Part shown: piece by piece, positions 24,485 to 37,399 of the stretch
Layout of the letters: every line of letters starts with the position of its first letter
Position numbering within the stretch: the first letter of the stretch is position 1
Source of the DNA: Chamaea fasciata
Lineage: Eukaryota > Chordata > Aves > Passeriformes > Sylviidae
DNA: 64,000 nt
Assembly (NCBI GenBank): GCA_029207755.1
Contig: JARCOQ010000005.1
Location: forward strand, 62,693,414 to 62,757,413
Direction of reading: 5' to 3'
Program-made: the position numbers and the translations under genes
Notes under the pieces: model-generated
Seen by the model: the letters and a program-made list of their open reading frames with translations, nothing else
Databases searched by the model: none
Told to the model about the DNA's origin: nothing

Positions 24485-27400
24485 CAGTGAGCTGTCAAGC
24501 AGAGAAGAGTCCAAAAATGGGGTTTCTTGTCCTTCAGCTGGAAAGGCAGGCTGGTAGGAGGCCAGGTGAAGTTTCCAGTCAGATTTTGCAGCAAATTCAT
24601 TTGCAATTAAACTGTATCAAAGAAGAATTATATTTTTGATGAATAAGCAGGTCTTCTGCAGGAAGGAGAAAGTAAACTAAGCAGGGAATTCCCAGTTATC
24701 TCCAATAATAGGCCTCTTGCTCACTGAGTGTGGCACTTGAAGAAAATATATTCCAGAAAGCGGAGTCATGGGGGTGAGAGGAGGAATTTGTCTATTGGTA
24801 GGTAATAGTAACCAACAAGTTACTGGTGGCTGTGTTGGAAATGCACACTGATGGTGCTTTGTTATCAGTGCAGACAGGGGTTTGTAAAGAAGATGTAGTA
24901 GGCAAAAATGCCTGTGCTGACTGTATGACTTCTGCTGAAGTGATTGTCCTGCTCATTCCTTCCCATCCTCTACCCTTGTGCCCTCTCCAGCTCTCCTGCA
25001 AGCCATCAGCAACCTGATTCAGCTGAACTGACAAAAGGGTAGTTACTTCCTTTTCTTCTTAATGTGTTTTCTATCATCATTAGGATAGCCTCAGAATTGG
25101 AAGCTGGAGTAGGGGAGAAAGAGAAAAGTAGGAAAGGAGGAAAGCAGGATCCATCTTCTTGCTCCCTTTCCCAGGGCAAGTAAACCCTCTGAGCCATACC
25201 CCTTATGGCCAGTCATGCGTAGATGGATCAGACAGTCTGTGCACAGTCTGTGCTTCAACACAAATTTCTAAACTTGTCTTCAGGTTGCTTCTTTAAAATT
25301 AATCTCTCCTTGCCAGTTCTTCTCAATGTACTGTACTTGTTATGATTGTTCTCATAATTCTTGGAAAATCTGTAGGATTGATCTGTAATGCAGAGGTTAC
25401 AGGCAAGTCCTACTCTCACATGCCTTGGTCCTACCTGAGCATTCTTGCAAGTACTGTTGTTGACTCTGGTAAAATAGGCAATTATAGAAGGCAAATGAAT
25501 GGCATACAAAAGTTATATCCTATGGCAGCCTGCTGACAGCAATGAGAGATTTGTCTATAGAAAGCCAAGAGACTTTCTGTAAGACCTCTGACACAGGAAA
25601 CACATGGATTATATAATTTTTCTCATTAGTCGAATTTTCTAGGACACAAATAATTTAGTCTATCTCAGCTCGGATGGCAAGATTCAATTTCCCACCACTA
25701 CCACAAAAATTAAATAAACTTGCGTTATTCTTTGACAGCAAAGGAACAAAAATATCACATTATTTTTTCTCTTTAAAAATCTTAGGGTGTTTTTAATGCA
25801 ATCAAAGGTTTTTGGAGCTTCCCAAGACTTTAAGGTTGCTTGAATTTGGCAATACCAAGTTCACAACAATGCAGGAAACATTTTGCTTGATGAAGAATGA
25901 AATTATACCTAGTCTCACTCTCACCCAAACTCGTTAAAAAGATTTTCACTATGATGAGAATAATATGACTCCAAGAGTAGGAATCAATTTGGGTAATTTC
26001 ACCAGATGCTTCACCAAGGAAATGTGGTCACCACTTAAGAAACCTATAATGACAATTTGTTTGGAGCCAGCAAGGGATTTTGTACTAATTTCTGAAGTTT
26101 CAGGAGAACAGTGAATTTTATGCTAAATTTATTAATAGACTAGATGTACCTTTTTATAAAGTGCATAATAACTCTGATTTGTGTGTTCAGATAATACTAT
26201 CTGCTCTGACTTGCAAAGGAAAAGCCAGGCTCTACTCCTATATCTCTAGGGAGGACCCTTGTCTTCTGCATTTTTTAAAATTTAATTCATTTGAGGGGAG
26301 GGGGAATATGGAGGAGAGGTTATCAATTTGTATAGCAGTTCCAAAACATTGAAGAAAATTCAGCTGCCTTTTGCTTGATAAAGTTAAAAGGCAGTTCAGT
26401 TTTAAAAAAAGCACGTCTACAAGAAAAAAAATTAAGCCAAAACTGATAGGGAGCATTTGTCTCCTGGAGAGACTGTGAAATCCAGTGTAATAATTTTAAT
26501 TTTTTTTTTAATTAGCACAAGTGTTCCCAAGCTTTGGCAGTAAAAGAGGCCATTTTGCAGTGACATGACATGTAATATTTACAGAATAGAATGCCCAGCA
26601 CCCAAAACACTTGCCTGCTTCTCAAGCTAGGTCACTCATGGAATAAGACAGCATTTCATGTCCTGGAAGACCATATTTTGCTGTAGCATGTCTGTCACAT
26701 AAACTAGCAAGACTGGAAGTAAGACAGCTTTTTAGGGCACCTTGTACCTTCAAATTTCAAGGCACTTTGCATGGATAGGGCTTAAATGGCAAACATGAGA
26801 GGACTCTTTAGTCTCGCACGCTCTTCCTGCCCCTCTGCTGCTTCTGCTCAAAATGCATCTGGTGCTAATTTCCTCCATAATGTATCCTGGGGAAAAGAAA
26901 AACACATCATCTGAGTGGGATGTCATTCTGATAGAAATAACTGCAAGGAGGAAAGTCCTGCCCCAGAGTGTCTAGCCTCAGGCTCCTCTCACACAATGCA
27001 TTCAGCACGCAGTGCACTTTGTGCTCTATGAGCAGTTCAGCTGACTTCAGTGGTGCCTGAGGTGTACCTTCACAGTGCCTCAAGTTAAACGCACACAGTT
27101 AAGACTTTGAGAAGTCATAGGCCAAGTGCTGCAGCCTTCTGAAATTCCCTTAGCCATGGATCTTTTTGTCTATGAAGAGCTCCCCTGAAGTAAATATCAC
27201 TTCTGGCTCCAAGTTCCCCCCCAATGAAAAAAAAGCGAGAGATGAAGAAAAAATATACAATGGAGAGAGAAGGAAGGAGTAAAGCACATGGGAACACGAC
27301 TGTCAGGAAAGGAAGGGATGTGGGATGGCTTAAAGGGTGTAGGCATCTCTGGGCACCTTCACATATGCAGATGTGGAGAGGCTGAGCTGGCCATGCCCAC

Positions 27401-29857
27401 AGGTGTGGGTGGAGTCTAGCTCCAGTTTAGAAACAGCCTGGTTGTAATAGTGAGGCTTGGGTTTGACCTGATACAATTCTGAATGCACATTTAGTTCTGT
27501 CTCTGCAGACTTAGCCTGCATGCAACTGTTAGCTGAGATATGGGGGGCCGGCCAAGCACAGTGGTAGATATGTGGGTACCAAATTCTCTTTCCAGTCATT
27601 CCTCTATGGGAGGCAATTCACTTACAGATTGCTAAATATCTTGCATTCACACTGGGTCGTGTCCAGCAGGGCTTTGTTCCTACCTCCTGCTTGTGATTCA
27701 AAGAAACAGGAACCAGGAAATTATTGTTTTCAGATCTGAGATTTTTTTTGGAGGGGGATAATCTCATGGTTTTGGGGAACAGACCTGATTTGTCTGAATG
27801 TTTTGGACTGGCAATGTTGCATCTAGATTAGCCTTTCCTATTCTGAAGTTGGTAGTTGAAAGTCCTAAGGACCTCAATCCAGATCCACATTTACCTAGAC
27901 AGATAAACTGAATGCTTTGAAATTTTAATGCACGTGAATATTCCAGAGAAAACTTCAGCAGGAATCAGATTCTCCTTTTTTTGAGCATAATTAAATCCCA
28001 CAGATGGTTGGCATTATGGCAGGAACAAACAATATCTATTGAAAATCCCTCCTAAAGAGAAACCCTTTTGCTTGGCCCATTTCTGCACAGGGGACTGAGG
28101 GGTGTGAGTGATTGGCTTTCCAAGACCAGCTGTATTGGAGTGATCCAAATGGCTTTAGGCCCAAGTCTCGGCACATGATATTAATATCTCCTTGCTGCAT
28201 GGAAAAGCATATTCAGATCGTCAGGAGAACTCCTGACTTTGCAATGGGAGAAGACACTAACCAGCAAATAAGTAGACCTTTTGAAGAGTTTTTCCACCAT
28301 TCTGACAATGGAGCCAAAAGGAAAAGATAAATATCAGTAGGTATAGGAAAGAGTAGGTAAGGGAGAGAGAAGAAGAATCAGAACCAGATGGACAAAGCAG
28401 GAAGAAGATAAAAGGGAGGAAAATGAAAGAAAAAAGTTAAAAATGTGTAACATAGGTACCCAAAGAGGATTTGGGTCTTTCTAGAGAGGTTTATTGTTCT
28501 TTTTTTGCAGAATGTCTGTTGTCTGTAGGATGTTTCACAGGCACTGAAAGAAAGATGTGGAGGAAATGGATATTAATTTAATTTCTGAAGTTGTTTGTAC
28601 ATCTACTTGACTTGATAGGTATTCATAAGCCAAATAGCTGAAAACTGCTACTCTAGATATTGGACATGAAAACATTTTTTTTTGCTATCCATGCAGCTAT
28701 AGAAGTGATAAATGAGAGATGGAAAGAAACAGGCAGTTCCATAAGAATGCAGATTATCTCTGACAGGGAAAAGACAATGTACTGGCAACTCAGTAGTAGC
28801 TGAAGCAAATGACAGATAGAAACACAGAGAGAAAATAGGTCTTAAAGGAGGCAAAAATAACTTAGCACAATAATTTTTCTTGATCTGTGGCTTTCATAAT
28901 GATGCAGTAGGCAACTCAGCCATCTCTGAGCACCTAGAGAGAGAGTTCAGTAACAAGGCAGCCCTGGCCGCTGCAGCAGCCAGCAGTTGGGGATGGTTGT
29001 GATCATTTGTCAGCACCTGAATCCCAGATCAATGCATCCTGCACTGGGTGAGCTACAGGGGGGTGGAGGGACCAGAATCTTAATTGAAGCTCATGACAAG
29101 AGTGAAATACCCTGGCTAGAGTTACAAGTTTTTCCCATTACTGTTAAAAGTTGGGACAGTAAAGAAATTGTGTTCTCTCCTCTGTCTCTACCTGTGGATG
29201 AAGAGGGAACATTCACAGAAAGTCACCTCTCGAACATCCCTCAGTTCCTCCTGTTGCTTCCTGAGCACAAGCCCTTAGCATGGGTTTCCACGGGTGCAGT
29301 TAAGTGTCTCCTGAATACTTTTTTCTGCTGCTGCTTAGTTGAAAGTTAAATACAAATCTTTGTTCTTTTTCAGACTCCTGAACTGCAACACTCCTGTCTT
29401 ACCCCCAGAGCTAAAGGAGCAATTTAAAAGCCTTAACTACATTATCATAATTTCTGTTTTGATGTGTTATTGCTAATTTGCATCCTCATTCCCTTACCTT
29501 CAAATTTAATAGAAGACAAGAGCTGTTCCCTTTTATCCCATTTTCTTTTATTTCTCCTCTTATTTTTTTTTAATAAGGAGAAAGACATAAAGAAAGCAAA
29601 AAAATAAATACAAATACTGAAACAGCTCCAGATGAAAGGCAGTAAAATAACTGCCTGCTGCTCCCTCTTGAAATGACTGGCAGCAACTCAAGAGTTTCTC
29701 CTGTTAGAAACTGTGGGACTCCTCTCTCTGCACTGCTGGATCCTTTTAACTCCATCAGGTCCGGCCAGGAGACACGGCTGCAGCAGCAGCAGGTTTCTCA
29801 AGAGATTTAGAAACAGAAAAAGATGAGAAAGGGGTGTTCCTTGAACTTTCCCAGGAG
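24485..29857. other. Non-coding stretch, no gene seen
   Basis: Only chance reading frames are present. A purine-rich stretch lies near 28340-28440. Immediately before the candidate promoter, 29770-29857 contains a short CAG-rich segment and the word GAACTTTCCC, which is one base off an NF-kappaB-type site. Confidence 0.55.
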
Positions 29858-29865
29858 TATAAAAA
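29858..29865 (+). promoter_or_regulatory. TATA box of a candidate promoter
   Basis: TATAAAAA sits 61 bases upstream of the ATG at 29919. A start about 30 bases downstream would fall near 29888 in CTGTCTCACCCTC and leave a 5' leader of about 30 bases. The spacing fits a compact TATA-driven gene. The box could still be chance in AT-rich DNA. Confidence 0.35.
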
Positions 29866-29918
29866 GTCCAACCCAGCTGCTGTCTCACCCTCCCTGACTT
29901 GAAAGAACTGTAGCTGCC

Positions 29919-30032
29919 ATGCAAGGACTGATGGGGTCTCGTCTATTTTTTTTCCTCATCACCTTCCTTGTATGTTCCTTCAGTCCTTTTCCAGGAAATC
30001 TGAGCCAGAACAAGCTGGACTTTGAAAGATAG
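29919..30032 (+). CDS. Candidate first exon of a small secreted protein
   Basis: The frame starts at an ATG in the context GCTGCCATGC and runs 37 codons to TAG. Residues 1-8 form a polar start with one Arg, followed by the hydrophobic core LFFFLITFLVCSF and the small or turn residues SPFPG, the layout of a cleavable signal peptide. A possible splice donor, GTATGT, begins at 29970, after 17 codons in phase 0. The real exon may end there and the rest of the frame be intronic. Single-exon signal-peptide starts behind a TATA box are typical of small secreted proteins such as defensins, chemokines, Kazal or WAP inhibitors. No cysteine-rich second exon was found downstream, so the family is unknown. 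A chance frame is quite possible. Confidence 0.25.
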   Translation: MQGLMGSRLFFFLITFLVCSFSPFPGNLSQNKLDFER

Positions 30033-31280
30033 TACCAAGGAAAAGTAGCAGCAGAATTGAGGATAGAATAGAAAAGCTACACTTCACATCTCCTGAGGTG
30101 TCCTGAGCCATGCAGTACATCTTGTAGGTGCTTGTGTCTGGAGTTTTTCTTCTTGGAAAATACAATCTGTGCAAGATGTAAGCTATGAAACCCTGTAACA
30201 GGAAAGCTCTCAGCATCTGGGCCTTGAATCTGCCTGGTCAGTCCTGCTCCAGCCGTGTCTTTTCTGTCTCTACAGTGTGAGTGTAGCCAGAAAAGAGTTG
30301 AAAGCTGAGCACATTCACCCGGGGTTTAGTAATGTCTCTTGACCTCCTGCAGGGTGTTTAAAAGCCAGGAGAAAGTTCACACTTTAAAAGTTAGGCTGCT
30401 GCTTCAGCATGTAAAACCAGCCACAGCTCAGGTTGGATTTGTGAGAGAGCATGAAGGTTTCTGAGGAGCTGTCTCCTGTTAGCATGGTCTGGTCTCATGG
30501 GATGCAAAGACAGGGGAGTAGCTGCACATCCCCTGCTCTGCTCTCTTGACAGACCTGTTTCTGAGCTGACACCAGTGGTACCTACATCAGAGATGTTTCT
30601 GCTTAAACAGTAATGGCCTTTCCCTCTCCTGCATTTGGATTTGACCCTTCGACTGCCTGGGCTGACTGTGCCACCCTCCGTGCATCACGGGAGGGATGGG
30701 TGATTCCCAATCCATGACGTGTGCCTCCACCCCGGAGAGCTTGGGAGGCCAGTGAGACAAGCGCTCTGTGACCTCGTTCAAGTCAGCGGGGTGCAAATTA
30801 AAGAAAGCAAAGCTACTGTTTGCTGAATGCTAACTCTCTGGGGTCTCCAGACTAACATAGGAGAGTGAAGAGACAGCAACCCGGGGCCACAGCACTGGAT
30901 GCAGGTTAAGCCAGGCACAAGTCAGAGGTAGTGAGTGAGAGGACCTCTGCCTTGGAATCGAATCCTCCCTCCCTGTGCCGTCCCTCCATGCAGAGTCCAG
31001 CTTTCACGCCGATGAAACAGAGCCCTGTTTAAAAACGCAGCTGCAGCCATCACTGGGGTTTTTCCATGAGCACAAATATTCCTTTGACAGTATGTCTGTT
31101 TTGAGTTAACTGGCAACAGAACTGCTGTTCTCTCCAGTTTAAGTGAAACATGTGAGTCCCTTCATTTAGGACTTTGAGCCACAGAAGCAGCTCCGCTTCC
31201 CCAAGGTTTCCAGTCTGCATTCCCACCCTCAGGTCGTGCCATTGCCTTTCTCTTTTGCCCCCATGTGGGCAGAATCCTCT

Positions 31281-31316
31281 TCTCCTTCTCCCTCTCCCTC
31301 CCCCTCTCCCTCTCCC
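31281..31316. repeat. Pyrimidine (CT/CCT)n tract
   Basis: This is a low-complexity run of TCTCC and CCTCTC units on the plus strand. Such mirror-like polypyrimidine tracts can adopt triplex structure. No gene context is visible. Confidence 0.85.
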
Positions 31317-31469
31317 AAAACCTCTGGGTCTCTTCTCTCATGTTTCCCCAGGTCAGTCCCTCTGCCCTTGCACAGCATCATCCCTTGTCCTTTTGTTTTG
31401 AGGCTGATAAAGGAGATTTGACTGACTGCCTTTGCTACCTATTGAAAAACACGTACTACTACTACAATG

Positions 31470-31574
31470 GGTTTTTTGGCTTTTTTGTTTGTTTGTTTGT
31501 TTGGTTTGGGGTTTGGTTTTTGGTGTTGTTTTTGTGGTTTTTTTTTGGGGGGGGGGGTTGGTTTTTTTTTTTTT
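31470..31574. repeat. G/T-rich low-complexity tract with an 11-G run
   Basis: (GTTT)n units pass into mixed GGTTT and GGGGTTT words, then a run of 11 G (31547-31557) and a T run. The plus strand has several closely spaced G-runs and could form a G-quadruplex. Short frames rich in Phe and Trp across it are composition artefacts. Confidence 0.9.
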
Positions 31575-33034
31575 GACTAATGGAAAAGAGATAAAACCAA
31601 AACATTCATTTGTTCACTGAGAACTCAGGAAATCTAAACCTCGGGAATCCTTAAAGCACCAGGAGATGAGATATAAATTAAACAAATTAGCCCAAACGCT
31701 TTCCTGACACAGCTCTAGGAAGTCTGATGCACACAAGGGAGGAAAATTGAGGGATGACAGCATCTCTATTTTCTTTGCCTTGCACAACCACTGTTGAAAG
31801 CAGAAAGGATGTTCCAGCAGAAACTTCCTCAAAAAAGAAACAACTCCGAAGTATTCCTAAACACTGTTCTCCAAACATGTCTAAATTTTCCTTAAGAAGG
31901 GGGAAAGAGGAAGATGTTGTCCAAGAAGAAAGACACACTGGTACCTGGGACAAAATAAAACTCCCAGACTTGTCTCTCTTGGCCTCCTACAAGTTCTTGC
32001 TTGTTTAAAAAATGGACATCTGTTTATTGCCTGGTGGGCCTTGGGAACTTTTCCTTAGCTAACTCTAGAGCCACTTAAAGCCCCACAATACAAAAGTGTG
32101 GTGTTAGGGATTGTGGTTAGGGATCACCACAGGTGGTGGTAGGGATCAGTGAAAACAAAGCTCCAAGCCCCAGGAACCCAGCTGGCAGCAGACAGCTTAG
32201 GAGATGTGGGAGGTGGTTTGGAAGAGCAGGTGGGAGCTGTTTTATCTCTTGCAGCCAGTGAAGGATCTGGGTGGCTCCAGAAAACCAACTGCTCCTTTCA
32301 TAATGCCTTCTTTTCTTTCAGGCTGTGGTTAATACACCAGGTATTTTTGTTTGTTGATCCTGGTGTGCCTGAGTATCTGCTAATGAGCTCAGAGGCCTTG
32401 CCCCATCATTTTCCTCTGTGTGACATTGTACTACTCAAAGGCATTTTTCTGAATTGGGGATGCAGGCACTGGATGAAGCCACAAAATGCCAGTTTTCAGT
32501 TAGGCAGAGGGACTGTTCTAAATGGGTGCAAGAGCTGCCTTCCTTGCTGACCCTAACCATGCAGTGTTGGGTCACCATCTCTCCTATTATCTGGGGAGCA
32601 GGAGACTGGGAACTGTAACTGCACTGTTGCTCCCTCCTGGCAACACAGCATGCTGAGCTCTTGACCACCACTTGCTTAAGGGATGTTTTCTACTCGGTGT
32701 TCTCTCATTAATTATTCATTTGTCATGTCATGTAATGACTGTCTTGATCATTATGAATTCATCTGGGGCTAATGTGCATGTCACATCCACTGCGACAGGA
32801 GACGGTAAAGCAAAGCAAACCAACCAGCCAACCAATTTCCTCCTCTCTTTACTTTATCTATTTGTATGTAATTGATTTGCAGTTGGTTGATTTTTCAATT
32901 TGGCTTTTTGAGGTTGGTTTGCAATTACTAGTTTTTTTCTTTTGCATTTTGTTTCTTTTTTTTTTAAAAAAGGATGCTAATTTACATCTGTCTGCGACTC
33001 CCTGCTGGGGATTCATCAGACAAATAAACTTTTT

Positions 33035-33036
<2 letters not shown>

Positions 33037-33076
<40 letters not shown>
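33037..33076. repeat. Poly-T tract, about 40 bases
   Basis: Forty consecutive T residues follow a TTTTTCC lead-in. This could be the poly-A tail of a minus-strand retroposed sequence, but I recognise no retroposed body to its right and no flanking duplication. Confidence 0.95.
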
Positions 33077-33079
<3 letters not shown>

Positions 33080-33769
33080 TGAAGTTATTTCTAACAGTCA
33101 GAATCAAGGACTCAAAGGACTAAATCTTTAGGACTAGATTTTTTCCAAAGTAGGTTATCTTCCAATTGAAGTACTACAACAAACAGCAGAACTTCACAAC
33201 ACTGCAGTGCACAGACACGCAGACTCCTCTGGAAATGTGCACTCTTGGCAGTAATACGCTGGTGAAGATGTCAGACTAATTGCTGTGTACATGGAGTACT
33301 TTCTATTATGCAGCACAAGAATCCTTTTGTCAGCATTCCCCAGCAATATCTGATTGATCAGACCTTTTCCTAGAATGAGAGACTACAAAGACAACTTTTT
33401 GATGGAAACTCCACAGAAATGCAATCTATATCATAGTGTTTGGTCATAAGGTGGTTTTTCCACTATGAGTTTGACCAGGGCAATGCAAACCAGTGTTTAA
33501 TTGGCATTGTCTCCTAGCAGCACTTAGCTGCTTTAAAATGATAACAAAACACAACTAAGTGTGAGTAAAAGGTTTGACATTATATAGCAACTCCCCAAGT
33601 TATTATCTCTCTCTGTTTATTGTAATATACAGGGGAAGAACCTTTCAGAACATTTCATTGAATAAGTGCTGCTTGTTAAACTGAAGTGAGGCAAGGTGTT
33701 TGGTTAGCTGGTATTGTCTGCCTCCTTCATTTTCCAAAACATTTTCTCCACATTTTCCCAATGGGAGTG

Positions 33770-34288
33770 TGTAGTGGTTTGAAAGCAAAACAAATGAGAG
33801 GCTCCAAGTCAGAGATACAATTTAATAGGAAGAAAGGAAAGAAAGTAAAATAAAATAGATGCAATAATACAAAAGACCACTGACAGAGTCAGAATACAAT
33901 CTGAGCAGAGTGATGGAAGCAGTCCAGATGAGGTGGTCTTCCTGAAGCAGTGATCCTGTAGAAAGGTCTGGTAGCTTGGGTCCTCTGGGAATCCAGTGGG
34001 TAAGCACCTCTCTGGTGTTCAGAGTCTCAGCTTATATCCAGGCTGGAATGCTTGGTTTCTCCCTCTGGGCAGAGCATCTCACAATGGGATGGTGAGTCAT
34101 GTGATAAGGCCTGATGGGCCCGTTAACAGGAGATAGTCCAGGAGGGGGTTATCTGTGAGCTGTGTAGCAAAGGTGCTGATGGGCCCATTAACAGAAGATA
34201 AGCCAGAGTGGAGGAGGCAGGGAGCACTGCCTCACCTGGTTTCAACAGTTCATGAAGATGGTGATAGAATATACTTCAACCCAGGACA
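33770..34288 (-). mobile_element. Solo LTR, copy A, endogenous retrovirus
   Basis: This 519-bp block is the reverse complement of the LTRs at 42484 and 43243, with a few percent differences by eye. On the minus strand it begins TGTCCTGGGTTG and ends CAAACCACTACA. It is flanked by perfect 5-bp duplications GAGTG (33765-33769 and 34289-34293). A TATA-like TATAAG lies at 34031-34036 and an ATTAAA polyadenylation signal at 33821-33826, both on the minus strand and in the order U3, R, U5. No retroviral gene adjoins it, so it is a solo LTR left by recombination between two LTRs. A 5-bp duplication fits ERVL-type or some ERV1-type avian families better than ERVK, which usually makes 6 bp. Confidence 0.93.
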
Positions 34289-36221
34289 GAGTGTAACTCT
34301 GTTCCATTCTCTTTTTCAGCCTCTTTCCTTCTCACTATGGAAGCCGTGGCTGGCTGTATGTGCCAGGTGGCTAGACCTGTAAGTGAGCATCTCCCAGTGA
34401 TGAGTGAGTGGATGATAAAAGTTGTGTCGGAGCCCATAGTTTTAGAGGGAAATGGAAACAGAAGCACACAGAACCTCAGCACTGACAAGGGCAAAGCTCA
34501 GACTTAATCCTTTGTGCTAATGTTGTGTCATCCACACACAGCAGGCTCCTGACGCATGATTCAGTTGTATAGAACACTACCTGGTGACAGGTGTTGTGTG
34601 TTTGGGTGCCAGGAATGGTTCTGCCCTGAGCCTGAGGCAAGCTCAGAGCTTTGCTCCTTCCTTGAGCTCGGTCTGTGCTGCAAAAGCCAGATGTTGCAGG
34701 GCTAAGGGGTTACCAGCAAGTTGGTAACCCAGAGAGTCACAGCATTAGTCATGAATGTCACAACTGCCCAATAGGTCAGTGCATTATAGATACACTTTCT
34801 TCTTTCCCTTGTGAAACTGGGAGTGAATCAGTAGGAACTCTGCCTTAAGCAAGCCACTGTGGGGCTCTCCAGAGTTATTCGGGATTTAGGGTTGGGTTGT
34901 TTTCTCACTAGTCCTTTCTCTTCAAAATTCCAGCTTGGCAGGGATTATGAGTCATTGCCAAGAAATCCACTCTCATTTTACACCCCTTAGGTTCCCAAAA
35001 TACAGCCTTCAGTCTGAAGAGAGCAAGCAGAAACAAGAATAAAAGATATCAGCATCATAACAATGAATTGTTTTTTCATTGTGTGGATGTAAGGAAACCC
35101 TCATGGAGTAGCTGAAGTTTTTGCAAAAATACTCTTAGCAATACATTGCTGGTAAAGAGCTTTCTGTGATAGATGGGGTATGAGAGGCTGCAACACAGTG
35201 GGCATAATTCACTACTTCTGCTTGAAAATAAATCCTACTCCAAGTGGCATGAAATGAAGGTAGGAAAAGGCAGGGAGAGTGGAGATATTTCAAGGAACAG
35301 AAAAGGGATAATTGCATTTCAGGCCTGATTTTGTCTTAATTCAGCTTATATTTTACAGGCTCAGCAGTCCACCTTCACTGACCCTGTTGGATCACAAGGT
35401 GTTAGATTTCTTGCAGACAAGATAAAGGAGATACTGCAAAAGGAGAGTCTGGACTGTGTAAATGTTGTCTGTATTCTGAGGATGTGAATTTGTGGTGTTT
35501 TTTTCTGCAGCAGATTCCTTGTGTAAGTTTGGGCAAGACATGTTGCTTTCCCCCTCCCATCCTTTTAGGTTAGGGACTATTTCTCATTGGCTTTGTGTGA
35601 ACTCCTGGCACACAGAGGCTCTGATTTTGGTGAAGGTCTTTAACTGCAGAACAAGAGGTGTGAGAGGAGCATATAGAGAGTAAACGTCATTGTTCTGAGT
35701 GAGTGGTGTGATCATAGATATTGAACACTTAATTTACTCCCTCCAAGCAAAAACATTAGGAACATTTGAAATACCCCAGGAGTAAGTGAAACATTCCCTG
35801 AGGTCTGACAGACATGGCACAGGACCTGTGGGAAACCCTGACGCAGCATCTAGAAGCCAGGGACAATACTGTAGGGCATCCCAGATGGCTTTAGTCACCT
35901 GCAGTGAGAGAGATGAACAGAGCTCTGGAGCCTTTCCTCATTAAGCTGGTTTGGAGGCCTCTGTACAATGAATTGGCAAAGACTTCTTTCCCCCCTGCAA
36001 GCACCTTTCCCTCCGTTCCAGGGCTCCACACTGTGAACAAGGGTATAATTTGCAATGCTAGCTCACCTTTGTTGTAGGGGATTGCTCCAGCCTAGGGCCA
36101 GGGTAAAGGAGGACCAGAGCAGACCCCAAGTGAAGCAGCAGTGGTGAGCACTCATTCTCTATGCAGTGACTTGTACATGAACTTGTGGGTCATGTTAACT
36201 GGTATACTATAGACACAAGCT

Positions 36222-36264
36222 CTTTTTTTTGTTTGTTTGTTTTTTTTCTTTTTTTTTTTTTTTT
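36222..36264. repeat. Poly-T and (GTTT)n tract
   Basis: A T8 run, three GTTT units and a long T run interrupted once by C. It is low-complexity, with no retroposed body recognised. Confidence 0.9.
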
Positions 36265-37043
36265 CCCATGAACTGAACCAAAAGAAACAGTGCTGCTCTT
36301 TCAACCCAACCACCAGAATAGAAGATACATGAAGAAAAAAAGTGGGTCTATTCATCATGCCGTAAAAACAGAGGTAGGGATCAGTCATCCAGACTTGCCA
36401 TCATCTCTGTGTGATTGGCTAATCTTATGTCTAGGCTCAATAAGGAACAGAAAAAAGTCTGTATAAAATGTGGATGCCATTTGACATATTTATATGAAAT
36501 TAATTAGGGATCAATAATCCTTAAGTAGAAGAAATGGAAAGAGAAAGGGATTTAAGAATCTACATGGACCTCCAAGTAAAACTGAAGGGAATAATTAGAC
36601 ATGAAATCTAACATATTTTTGCAGCTCAAGTATATCTCCTGTAAATGTAAGTTAGGATGTAGATTGTCCCCAAGGACTGTTTCCCTAACCATGTGGGTTA
36701 AAAAACTGTCCAACAGCTTGTCAGCTACACAGAAGGGAAGACAACAAACTTTAGACTTCATCTTGGGAAAAAAAGATCAAATATAGTTTTCTTTTAATTT
36801 TGTGACCCATGTCTTTATATCTCTTATATATCTAAGGTCTTTCTTGGATTTTGTAAACAAATACTTTTAATTTGCTTTTGCCTTCAAGGCCTGCTTTGAG
36901 TGTAGGTAATGCATAGTGTGGTCTGCTCCCAGAGATGGTGTGAGTCATGCAGGCCAGTTACTTGTCCAGCCTCAAAGTCTCCAGTACTCCAGTGGAAAAC
37001 CTTGCACATCAGAGAGATTTCCCTGCAACATGACAAGAGAGGG

Positions 37044-37097
37044 AAAACAAACAAACAAGCAAACAAACAAAAAACCAACAAAACAAAACAAAACAAA
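37044..37097. repeat. (AAAC)n / (AAAAC)n simple repeat
   Basis: Tandem AAAC units change to AAAAC units and end in an AACCCC segment. The short Lys/Asn/Thr-rich reading frames here come from this composition. Confidence 0.92.
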
Positions 37098-37399
37098 CCC
37101 CAAAAAACCCCATGGAGCTGGAATCTCTTTCCTTGTGTTTTTTTTCTTACCTGTGAGGCATTATTTGCAGCTTTGAAATCATATACAAATATTTCCCAAT
37201 AACAATTAATAATCTGTAGAGTTAGTTTATTGCCAGACAAGGTCATCAAACCAAATGCAGTCAGAAGATTTAAAAATGAATGAATGATTCTAGGGCCATT
37301 GACAACATTTATAGTTTTATTAACCCAATACAAGGGAAGTTGAATTTCACTTGCACAGGGTCAGGAAGAGTTCTGACCTTTCATACACACAAAATTACA

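Larger units (their letters stand above)
30033..33769. other. Non-coding stretch with several simple repeats
   Basis: No exon completing the 29919 candidate could be identified. An acceptor-like TCTCTACAG at 30267-30275 is followed by a ten-codon frame ending in TGA, too short to be convincing. Simple-sequence tracts in this interval are listed separately. Confidence 0.5.

Noticed and set aside
30267..30308. Splice acceptor and short Cys-containing exon that might follow the 29919 candidate
   Set aside because: It would add only ten codons before a stop, giving a peptide of under 30 residues with no mature domain. The acceptor-like site is probably chance.
32101..32151. TTAGGG words suggesting an interstitial telomere repeat
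   Set aside because: Only two non-tandem TTAGGG words are present, within range of chance.
33037..33076. Poly-T tract as the tail of a minus-strand retroposon
   Set aside because: No retroposon or processed mRNA body was recognised to the right and no flanking target-site duplication was seen.
36884..37333. A 149-codon minus-strand reading frame
   Set aside because: It is held open partly by an (AAAC)n repeat read as a Phe/Cys/Leu-rich segment, and has no recognisable domain.
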